Assembly: GCF_029762515.1 (NCBI RefSeq)
Contig: NZ_JARVGN010000140.1
Coordinates: 1 to 5,195, forward strand
DNA from: Methanocalculus sp.
GTDB lineage: Archaea; Halobacteriota; Methanomicrobia; Methanomicrobiales; Methanocorpusculaceae
Direction: 5' to 3'
Length of the DNA: 5,195 nt
Shown: piece after piece, positions 1 through 5,195 of the stretch
Layout of the letters: each line of letters begins with the position of its first letter
How positions within the stretch are numbered: position 1 is the first letter of the stretch
Translations under genes and position numbers: made by a program
The notes under the pieces: generated by a model
Told to the model about the DNA's origin: nothing
Databases searched by the model: none
Seen by the model: the letters and a program-made list of their open reading frames with translations, nothing else

Positions 1-2
1 TC

Positions 3-494
3 ACCTCTGCCATACAGGAGGCAGTTGAAGAAGCCGATGCCATCTTCATCTCCGGCGGAAGCTCGAAAGACGACCGTGATGCAACCGCACGGGTGATCGC
101 TGATCTGGGACGGGTTCTTGTTCATGGGATTGCGATATCCCCGGGTAAACCGACGATCATCGGCGAGATCCAACATCATCCCGTGATCGGCCTCCCCGGC
201 CATCCATCTTCGGCATTTATGGTCATGCGGGCGATCTGCGCACCGCTTCTTGCTGTGATGAGCGGTATCAGTCTTCCGGAGCAGACCTGTTCAGCCACAC
301 TTGATGCAGGGATCCCCTCTGCAAAAGGGAGGGAGGATTATGTCCGGGTGAAGGTCAGGGACGGGGTGGCAACCCCGCTCTTCTCAAAGAGCGGACTCCT
401 GCATACCCTCGTAGAAAGCGAGGGGTATGTCCGTGTGCCCGCAGAGTCCGAAGGATTTGAAACAGGTTTTGTTGTGGAGGTGATCCTGTGGTGA
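3..494 (+). CDS. moeA: Molybdopterin molybdenumtransferase MoeA, C-terminal part (5' end outside window)
   Basis: This is the C-terminal 163 codons of a MoeA protein; the reading frame is open to the left window edge, so the start lies upstream. MoeA inserts molybdate (or tungstate) into adenylylated molybdopterin in the cytoplasm, the last common step of Mo/W cofactor synthesis. Visible family signatures, in order: the MPT-binding SGGSSK...RDAT loop (visible residues about 17-27), VLVHGIAISPGKP just after residue 38, the GLPGHPSSA loop, and domain IV ending in PAESEGFETG. The family usually has KPGKP where this protein has SPGKP, and GGVSxG where it has GGSSKD. I believe these variants occur in other archaeal MoeA proteins, so they do not by themselves imply loss of function. 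The downstream MoeA paralogue overlaps its stop codon, so the two are probably co-transcribed and translationally coupled. A truncated pseudogene is unlikely because the frame is intact to the edge. Confidence 0.92.
   Translation, partial: TSAIQEAVEEADAIFISGGSSKDDRDATARVIADLGRVLVHGIAISPGKPTIIGEIQHHPVIGLPGHPSSAFMVMRAICAPLLAVMSGISLPEQTCSATLDAGIPSAKGREDYVRVKVRDGVATPLFSKSGLLHTLVESEGYVRVPAESEGFETGFVVEVILW
476..484 (+). promoter_or_regulatory. Strong Shine-Dalgarno site for the second moeA
   Basis: GGAGGTGAT is a full nine-base complement of the conserved 3' end of archaeal 16S rRNA. It lies inside the last codons of the first moeA. Two GTG codons follow, at 488 and 491. The spacing from the end of the site is 3 nt to the first and 6 nt to the second, which favours GTG 491. 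That choice also gives the classic 4-base GTGA start/stop overlap with the upstream gene. Confidence 0.8.
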
Positions 495-2341
495 ACAGGT
501 ATCTCTCTCTCGTCCCGCTCGAAGAAGCGATTGAACTTATCAGCAGCAATTGTCCGCCAGTTCCGTGGGTGATCCGCGTTCCCCTCATGGAGAGTGTCGG
601 CAGGGTAACGGCCAATCCTATCTATGCGTCATATTCTGTTCCCGAAGCACATCTCTCGGCAATGGATGGAATTGCGGTCTCTTCGCGGGCAACCAACGGC
701 GCAACCGATAAGCATCCGGTCATCCTTTTGGATGCAGTCCGCGTGAACACCGGCAATGTCATTCCATCAGGCTATGATGCCGTGATCATGATCGAGGATG
801 TCGCATTTGAGGGCGGAGGATATGCGATCAGAAGAGCAGCAGCACCATGGCAGCATATCCGGCCGGTCGGGGAGGATATCGCCGAATCAGAAATGGCTCT
901 TCCCCGGGGCCACCGGATCCAGTACCCTGATATCGGGGCGCTTGCCGCATACGGGATCACTGATGTCGCAGTTCTCTCCCTCTCTGCCGGACTTATTCCG
1001 ACGGGGAGCGAACTGGTGGCTCATGGCACACGCCCACAACCCGGCCAGGTTGTCGAGAGCAACTGCCAGATGGCAGCAGCACATCTCCGCTCTCTCGGAG
1101 TCCATGCGGCGGTCTCTCCCCTTGTACCTGACGACCCTGAACGGATACGGGACGCGATTGATGCCGCGGTATCTGCTCATGATATCGTGATCATCTCGGC
1201 AGGTTCGTCTAAGGGTACCAAAGATTATACCGCACAGGTGGTCGGCGAACTCGGCGAGGTGCTGGTTCATGGTGTTGGTATCAAACCAGGAAAACCGGTG
1301 ATCATCGGGGTGATCCGGGGCAAGCCGGTGATCGGTCTCCCTGGCTACCCACTCTCGGCCCTGACGGTGATCCGGGAGATCATCACGCCGGTGATCAGGG
1401 ATGCCGGGATCCCGGTCCCATCCCGCGAGGTTATAGAGGCGGAACTGACCCGGACACTTGCCTCGGATATCGGAACTGATGAGTTCGTCCTGATGACCGC
1501 GGGCCGTGTGGCAGGACGGCTGATTGCAACACCCCTCTCACGTGGTGCAGGTGTCCAGATGAGTGCGGTCCGGTCCAACGGGGTTCTCAGGATACCTGCT
1601 GATTCAGAAGGGCTGGAGGCAGGTGAAATGATTCCGGTTTCCCTGAGTGTGCCGAAAGAGGAACTCGAATCTGCTCTCATTCTAGCCGGAAGCCATGATC
1701 CGATCCTTGACCGGCTGGCCGATCTCCTTGCTCCGCTCCCGGTCCACTCTGCACATATCGGGAGTATGGGAGGTATTCTTGCCCTGAAGAGGCGGCACTG
1801 CCATTGCGCGCCGATGCATCTTCTTGCACCGGATGGCAGCTATAATGTCCGGTACCTGGAACGGTACCTTGCAGGAGAGGAGGTGACCCTTGTCTGTGTT
1901 GCAGAACGGGAACAGGGTATCGTCTCACGGGATGGGATCACCTTTGAGGAGCTGGATTCGGTCTCGTTTGTGAACCGGCAGAAAGGGTCAGGTACCCGGA
2001 TGCTCCTTGATCACCTCCTGAAGGAGCGTGGTATCGATCCATCGGCGATCTCAGGCTATGATCGGGAGATGACGACCCATCTTGCCGTAGCCCTTGCTGT
2101 CCGAAGCGGTGAGGCGGATGCAGGTCTCTGTGTCGCATCTGCGGCAGAGATCGCAGGTCTCTCATTTGTCCCGGTGGGAACCGAGCGGTATGAGATCGGG
2201 ATCATGACCGAAGATCTCGAAGATCCCCGGATCAGATCCCTCCTTGAAGTGATCGAATCAGATTCATTCAGAACAATCCTGAACAAATCATGCGGTTACA
2301 GGACCGATGCCACCGGTATCAGGCAGACCCTCTCCCTCTAA
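488..2341 (+). CDS. moeA: MoeA fused to a C-terminal PBP-like (LysR-substrate-type) domain
   Basis: This 617-residue protein has two parts. Residues 1 to about 390 are a complete MoeA (molybdopterin molybdenumtransferase), with HLSAMDG (55-61, conserved Asp60), NTGN..PSGYDAVI (87-100), IRPVGEDI (124-131), PTGSEL (171-176), SSKGTKDYT (240-248, Asp246), IKPGKP (265-270) and GLPGYPLSA (283-291). Residues about 397-610 form the periplasmic-binding-protein-like domain found after MoeA in many archaea and some bacteria, with GSHD (401-404), IGSMGG (424-429), YNVRYL (452-457), REQG (474-477), FVNRQKGSGTR (494-504) and GEADAGL (541-547). The C-terminal domain has no signal peptide and should be cytoplasmic; ligand binding, perhaps of molybdate, tungstate or a cofactor intermediate, is inference. 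Unlike the upstream paralogue it keeps KPGKP. It carries an unusual HCHC cluster at 437-440. GTG 491 is the more likely start than GTG 488. The stop overlaps the end of the convergent protease gene. Confidence 0.94.
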   Translation: MVNRYLSLVPLEEAIELISSNCPPVPWVIRVPLMESVGRVTANPIYASYSVPEAHLSAMDGIAVSSRATNGATDKHPVILLDAVRVNTGNVIPSGYDAVIMIEDVAFEGGGYAIRRAAAPWQHIRPVGEDIAESEMALPRGHRIQYPDIGALAAYGITDVAVLSLSAGLIPTGSELVAHGTRPQPGQVVESNCQMAAAHLRSLGVHAAVSPLVPDDPERIRDAIDAAVSAHDIVIISAGSSKGTKDYTAQVVGELGEVLVHGVGIKPGKPVIIGVIRGKPVIGLPGYPLSALTVIREIITPVIRDAGIPVPSREVIEAELTRTLASDIGTDEFVLMTAGRVAGRLIATPLSRGAGVQMSAVRSNGVLRIPADSEGLEAGEMIPVSLSVPKEELESALILAGSHDPILDRLADLLAPLPVHSAHIGSMGGILALKRRHCHCAPMHLLAPDGSYNVRYLERYLAGEEVTLVCVAEREQGIVSRDGITFEELDSVSFVNRQKGSGTRMLLDHLLKERGIDPSAISGYDREMTTHLAVALAVRSGEADAGLCVASAAEIAGLSFVPVGTERYEIGIMTEDLEDPRIRSLLEVIESDSFRTILNKSCGYRTDATGIRQTLSL

Positions 2342-3477
2342 CCCATATCTTTTAGTTCGAGGACTGTCAGGATATCAGTCCGGGTAACAATTCCAACGAT
2401 TTTCCCCTCTTCGACGACCGGGATCCTCCCGATATTCTGCATTGTCATGATCCTGAGTGCGTCGGTGACCGATGCGGATGGCGGAAGGGTGGTGATCGGC
2501 TGCCTGCTCATCACATCACGAACCTGCATCGCTTCGCGGTCGATATCGCTGGTCCTGTGGATATCCGCAAGGGTAATGATACCAATCAGATCCCCCCGGT
2601 CCACAACAGGAAATCCAAGATGTTTTGTGGTGTACATCAGCCGTATCACTTCGGTGAGCGGGAGGCTCATCTCGACACTCAGGACCTCTTTTGACATGAT
2701 CTCGCCGACGGTTACATCCTGGAGGAGGAAGTTCGTTGTAACCATTGACGATTCCTGGCTTGCGCCAATATAGATGAAGAATGCGATGATGATCAGGATG
2801 AAGCTGAAGGTGAAGATCCCGATGATCCCAAAGAGTATGGCAAACCCCTTCCCGATATCCGATGCAATCCGTGTTGCACGATGAAGCGGCATCCGTTTTG
2901 CAAGCCAGGCGCGAAGCACCCGTCCGCCATCCATCGGGAATGCCGGAAGGAGATTGAAGGCAAAGAGCAGGATATTCAGGATCGCCAGGTATCCGAATCC
3001 ATAAATGAAGACACCTGCAACAGCCGGGGCTTCAACGACCAGATCAACGGCATATACAAGAATCCAGCTGAGGATCCCAAGCCCGAGGCTGGTGAGGGGG
3101 CCCGCAATCGCCATCGGGAGCTCCACTTTTGGGTCCGGGAGCATCTCCTCCATCGAAGCGACGCCGCCGAAGATGATCAGCGTTATTGAGTTGATCTTAA
3201 TGCCATGGGCACGTGCAATAAGCGAATGGGCAAGTTCGTGGATGAATACACAGAAGAAGAGGGTAAGCGCCACGATCGTGCCGAGAATATAGGGTACAAC
3301 ACCGCTTTCAATGATGGTTCTGTCGATGGGGATGGCAAAGATGCCCTCAATAAATTCGACTGTCAGGTTGATCTGGCTGCCGATGATCCATGCAAAGAGG
3401 GGTATCACCAGTAAAAAAGTGATATGAAGGCGGACAGGTATGTCAAAAATCCGTCCTATCTCCAGCGATCCATTCAT
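2338..3477 (-). CDS. M50-family membrane metalloprotease with two CBS domains (site-2-protease-like)
   Basis: This is a 379-residue integral membrane protein of the SpoIVFB-like branch of M50 intramembrane zinc proteases. The zinc motif HELAH (80-84) sits at the end of a hydrophobic segment (about 60-80). The second metal-ligand motif NLLPAFPMDGGR (175-186, Asp183) follows another hydrophobic segment (about 155-175). Further membrane segments are visible near 15-34, 122-146 and 210-238. The C-terminal third holds two CBS repeats, about 254-310 (GEIMSKEV..., GIITLADI) and 318-375 (RDVMSRQP..., GIVTRTDI). In related proteins CBS pairs bind adenine nucleotides and tune the protease, so energy or nucleotide sensing is plausible but not shown here. 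Length and domain order fit the archaeal family, and all metal ligands are present. The substrate is unknown, and the neighbours offer no candidate such as a membrane-tethered transcription factor. No Shine-Dalgarno site precedes the ATG, which fits a very short leader. The gene ends tail-to-tail with moeA. Confidence 0.93.
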   Translation of the reverse strand: MNGSLEIGRIFDIPVRLHITFLLVIPLFAWIIGSQINLTVEFIEGIFAIPIDRTIIESGVVPYILGTIVALTLFFCVFIHELAHSLIARAHGIKINSITLIIFGGVASMEEMLPDPKVELPMAIAGPLTSLGLGILSWILVYAVDLVVEAPAVAGVFIYGFGYLAILNILLFAFNLLPAFPMDGGRVLRAWLAKRMPLHRATRIASDIGKGFAILFGIIGIFTFSFILIIIAFFIYIGASQESSMVTTNFLLQDVTVGEIMSKEVLSVEMSLPLTEVIRLMYTTKHLGFPVVDRGDLIGIITLADIHRTSDIDREAMQVRDVMSRQPITTLPPSASVTDALRIMTMQNIGRIPVVEEGKIVGIVTRTDILTVLELKDMG

Positions 3478-3493
3478 GCAAGGGAGTATCTTT

Positions 3494-3501
3494 TTTAAGT
3501 A
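3494..3501 (+). promoter_or_regulatory. Possible TATA box for the PRC-barrel/thg1 operon
   Basis: TTTAAGTA resembles the archaeal TATA element and is centred about 31 nt before the ATG at 3529, predicting a leader of a few bases. There is no Shine-Dalgarno site before that ATG, consistent with leaderless or near-leaderless translation. The whole 3491-3514 tract is A/T-rich, so the exact box is uncertain. It lies next to the opposing TATA element, so the two divergent promoters probably compete or are co-regulated. Confidence 0.4.
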
Positions 3502-3505
3502 TTTA

Positions 3506-3514
3506 GTATATATC
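3506..3514 (-). promoter_or_regulatory. Probable TATA box for the M50 protease gene
   Basis: Read on the minus strand this is GATATATAC, centred about 33 nt upstream of the ATG at 3477. Archaeal transcription usually begins 24-28 nt after the TATA centre, which would place the start near 3484 and leave a leader of only about 7 nt. That agrees with the absence of a ribosome-binding site. Assignment rests on position and composition only. Confidence 0.5.
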
Positions 3515-3528
3515 TTGAACAGATTGAT

Positions 3529-3801
3529 ATGAAGTGGCAGATCTCAGAGCTCTTTGGAATGAGCGTATACACTGACAGGGCTGTGTTCATCGGTAATGTC
3601 GCTGATGTTGTCATCGATATAGATAACAAAAAGATGGCATCGCTTGCCCTGACAAACATTAATCCTGATATTATTGACTTAAAGTCGTTCAAGGGCCTGA
3701 AAGTTCCCTATCGCCTGATTAAGGAGGTTTCTGACATTGTGCTTATCCGGCACATACCCGGCGCCTTCAATACGTCAGCCGAACGTGAAATTGACGAATG
3801 A
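3529..3801 (+). CDS. Small PRC-barrel domain protein
   Basis: This 90-residue protein is a stand-alone PRC-barrel. The recognisable pattern is an N-terminal ISELFGMSVYTDRAVFIGNV (5-24), a hydrophobic DVVIDID strand (26-32), then a LKVPYRLIKEVSDIVLIR core (57-74) and a short polar tail. PRC-barrels are small beta folds shared by the ribosome maturation factor RimM, photosynthetic reaction-centre subunit H, and archaeal proteins including the haloarchaeal cell-division factors CdpA and CdpB. Proteins of this size and pattern are common in methanogens but most lack an assigned role. The stop overlaps the thg1 start, so the two are an operon; a link to tRNA or ribosome maturation is suggested by that context only. 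ATG 3529 is preferred because it keeps the conserved ISELFGM stretch; ATG 3559 is an alternative start. No membrane segment or signal peptide is visible. Base composition looks A/T-richer than the flanking genes. Confidence 0.85.
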   Translation: MKWQISELFGMSVYTDRAVFIGNVADVVIDIDNKKMASLALTNINPDIIDLKSFKGLKVPYRLIKEVSDIVLIRHIPGAFNTSAEREIDE

Positions 3802-4541
3802 AGCGAAGGGAGATATATTCGGAACTCAGGACAATAGCACCCTGTTTCGTCAGGCTTGACGGAAGAGCCTTCCGCTCTGTGGCAGAAGCCCTCGGTCTCG
3901 AAAAGCCCTTTGACGATCGTTTTTCCTCTGCCATGGAGATGGTATCATCGCTTCTTCTGGGGAAAAGCGGCCTCTCTCCGGAGTTTGCCTATACCTTCTC
4001 CGATGAGATCAATCTCTTCTTCACCAGGCTCCCATTTTTCGGGCGTGTTGAAAAGCTCGACTCTGTTGCCGCTTCTTTTGCCTCAAGTGCCCTGACAATC
4101 GAGCTTTCTCTCCGCGAACCAGTCTCATTTGACGCGCGGGTTGTTCCGGTTGACAGTGAGACTGCGATTGATTATCTCATCTGGCGACAGAAAGAGGCGT
4201 GGAGGAACCACAATAATGCCTACGCCCAGTGGGCACTGGGGCAGGATGGCCATTCTGCGAAAACAGTGCAGGAGATGCTCCATGGGATGAATACCGCTGC
4301 CATGCACGAGCTGATGCATTCAAAGGGTATCAATCTGGCAGAGACACCCGGGTGGCAGAGGCGTGGACTGGTTGTCTGCCGTGCCTCTGAAGAGGTGAGC
4401 GGTTATAATCCAAAAGAGGAGGAGGCTGTGGTTACGCAGAGGAACCGGATTGTATCCGATCGAACTCCCCCGCTCTTCAATTCACAGGAGGGGAGATTAT
4501 ACCTCTCCTCTCTCATCTCAGGGCCCAAGCAGGGTAATTGA
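3798..4541 (+). CDS. thg1: tRNA(His) guanylyltransferase / Thg1-like 3'-5' polymerase
   Basis: The 247-residue protein matches the Thg1 family, which adds nucleotides in the 3'-to-5' direction to the 5' end of tRNA. Eukaryotic Thg1 adds G-1 to tRNA(His); archaeal Thg1-like members do template-dependent addition and may repair 5'-truncated tRNAs. Key signatures: FVRLDGRAF (17-25) with metal-binding Asp21, YTFSDEINLFF (65-75) with catalytic Asp69-Glu70, Lys86 in VEKLDSVAASFAS, FDARVV (111-116), and DYLIWRQ...RNHNNAYAQWAL (125-147), equivalent to the HINNLYN motif of eukaryotic enzymes. All palm-domain acidic residues are present, so it should be active. Some Methanosarcina thg1 genes contain an in-frame amber codon read as pyrrolysine; this one has none. 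The ATGA overlap with the PRC-barrel gene and lack of a good Shine-Dalgarno site (only a weak GTGA at 3785-3788) imply translational coupling. The 3' end overlaps ileS on the opposite strand by 24 bp. GATC is scarce in this gene compared with its neighbours. Confidence 0.92.
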   Translation: MKRREIYSELRTIAPCFVRLDGRAFRSVAEALGLEKPFDDRFSSAMEMVSSLLLGKSGLSPEFAYTFSDEINLFFTRLPFFGRVEKLDSVAASFASSALTIELSLREPVSFDARVVPVDSETAIDYLIWRQKEAWRNHNNAYAQWALGQDGHSAKTVQEMLHGMNTAAMHELMHSKGINLAETPGWQRRGLVVCRASEEVSGYNPKEEEAVVTQRNRIVSDRTPPLFNSQEGRLYLSSLISGPKQGN

Positions 4542-5195
4542 TACGCTGAGCCCCTCGATATCCCAGTCTGATGAGAACCCTGCCTCTTCCACCTTCTCTT
4601 TTCTAAAGACAAGTGATGATGCACGGATCTCTCCTGCAATCCAGTCTGTTGACTGGTCGAGCAGTGATCGGATCCGAAGATCTCCGATGGCAATGACCGC
4701 TTGTATCTGATCGTCGACCGAGAGATCCATCTGTTTGCGCATCTCCTGGACACGCCTGATCACTTCACGTGCATACCCCTCAGCCTCAAGTTCGTCGGTG
4801 AGGGAGACATCGACATAGATGGTTGCATCGGGCATTGTGGCCGAGTACACATTTTCCGGGAGTTTCTCACTGAAGGCGACATGGTCTGCCGTGATGACGA
4901 TCTCCTGGTCGCCGGCGGTGATGGTTGCAGATCCCGCCTCATTGATCTGCTGCCGGAGTGCGGTTCCGTCCGACTCCTCGATCGCATGTTTGACCAGTAC
5001 CCCGGTCTTTCCAAACTCGGGCCCGATCTTCTTCATCTGCGGCTCAGCCGTCCAGAGGATACGTTCCCAGGTGCCTGAAACAAGCCGGACATCCCGTGTG
5101 TTTGCCCGTGCCTTGCAGAGTGGAAGGAGGGATTCGACTGCATCTTTGACAAGAGCACTCTCTGTTGCAACCACGACCTCGCCGACCGGCCACCG
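4518..5195 (-). CDS. ileS: Isoleucyl-tRNA synthetase, C-terminal part (5' end outside window)
   Basis: The last 225 residues of an archaeal-type IleRS are visible; the frame stays open to the right window edge, where it reads RWPVGEV, the typical end of the anticodon-binding helical domain. The enzyme charges tRNA(Ile) in the cytoplasm, and its catalytic HIGH and KMSKS motifs would lie upstream, off the window. After the helical segment come the conserved ANTRDVRLV stretch (visible about 31-39), PQMKKIGPEFGKTG (52-65), and the C-terminal domain with DELEAEGYAREVIRRVQEMR (134-153), a signature of archaeal and eukaryotic-type IleRS. The GTG at 5172-5174 is an internal valine codon and not a start. 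The stop codon lies inside the 3' end of thg1, an arrangement that leaves no space for a dedicated terminator between the convergent genes. Confidence 0.94.
   Translation of the reverse strand, partial: RWPVGEVVVATESALVKDAVESLLPLCKARANTRDVRLVSGTWERILWTAEPQMKKIGPEFGKTGVLVKHAIEESDGTALRQQINEAGSATITAGDQEIVITADHVAFSEKLPENVYSATMPDATIYVDVSLTDELEAEGYAREVIRRVQEMRKQMDLSVDDQIQAVIAIGDLRIRSLLDQSTDWIAGEIRASSLVFRKEKVEEAGFSSDWDIEGLSVSITLLGP

Noticed and set aside
3..494. First moeA as a truncated pseudogene
   Set aside because: The frame has no internal stop and continues off the left edge with conserved MoeA sequence; the missing N-terminal part is explained by the window boundary.
887..1680. Long open frames on the minus strand opposite the second moeA (887-1270 and 1345-1680)
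   Set aside because: They lie wholly inside a well-supported MoeA coding region, encode low-complexity Arg/Ser-rich products without family motifs, and have no promoter or ribosome-binding site; they are by-products of GC-rich codon use.
2881..3414. Plus-strand open frames opposite the protease gene
   Set aside because: They are antisense to the membrane and zinc-motif region of a clear M50 protease, overlap one another in different frames, and show no recognisable domain.
3491..3496. T6 run as a transcription terminator
   Set aside because: It lies between divergently oriented start codons, where no transcript needs to end, and is better explained as part of the A/T-rich promoter tract.
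3721..3728. AAGGAGGT, a strong Shine-Dalgarno-like string inside the PRC-barrel gene
   Set aside because: No separate downstream start opens a meaningful frame; the in-frame GTG that follows would only produce a short C-terminal fragment of the same protein.
4305..4319. HEXXH-like zinc protease motif (HELMH) within the thg1 product
   Set aside because: The match at residues 170-174 occurs inside a typical Thg1 C-terminal helix, with no hydrophobic or third-ligand context; five-residue chance matches are common.
4701..5078. Plus-strand 125-codon open frame opposite ileS
   Set aside because: It is antisense to conserved IleRS residues in a region where the minus strand has strong family signatures; the product resembles nothing known.

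Overview
The window reads as chromosomal DNA of a methanogenic euryarchaeon, most like Methanomicrobiales (Methanoregula, Methanosphaerula or Methanoculleus type). That placement is inferred from gene content and protein style: a MoeA fused to a periplasmic-binding-like domain, an archaeal Thg1-like protein, a short methanogen-type PRC-barrel protein, an archaeal-type IleRS C-terminus, an A/T-rich archaeal-looking promoter region and a perfect GGAGGTGAT ribosome-binding site. No rRNA, tRNA, CRISPR array, insertion sequence or phage gene is visible. The sequence is almost entirely coding; the only real intergenic gap is about 51 bp.

Layout. Bases 3-494 (+) hold the C-terminal part of a first MoeA, cut by the window edge. 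It overlaps by a few bases a second, complete MoeA paralogue (about 488-2341, +) that carries an extra C-terminal PBP-like domain. This tandem pair belongs to molybdopterin cofactor assembly, which in methanogens supplies the Mo- or W-dependent formylmethanofuran and formate dehydrogenases. Converging on it, with a 4-bp overlap of ends, is a membrane-embedded M50 (site-2-protease-like) metalloprotease with two C-terminal CBS domains (2338-3477, -).

A short divergent promoter region (3478-3528) separates the protease from a two-gene operon on the + strand. The operon encodes a 90-residue PRC-barrel protein (3529-3801) and a tRNA(His) guanylyltransferase/Thg1-like 3'-5' polymerase (3798-4541), joined by an ATGA start/stop overlap. 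The Thg1 gene converges on, and overlaps by 24 bp, the 3' end of ileS (4518 to beyond the window end, -), isoleucyl-tRNA synthetase.

Most of this is recognisable housekeeping content. The points most worth a second look are the translationally coupled PRC-barrel/thg1 pair, its much lower GATC density than everything around it, the tandem MoeA pair with divergent active-site motifs, and a His/Cys cluster in the PBP-like domain of the second MoeA. I found no convincing undescribed multi-gene system.
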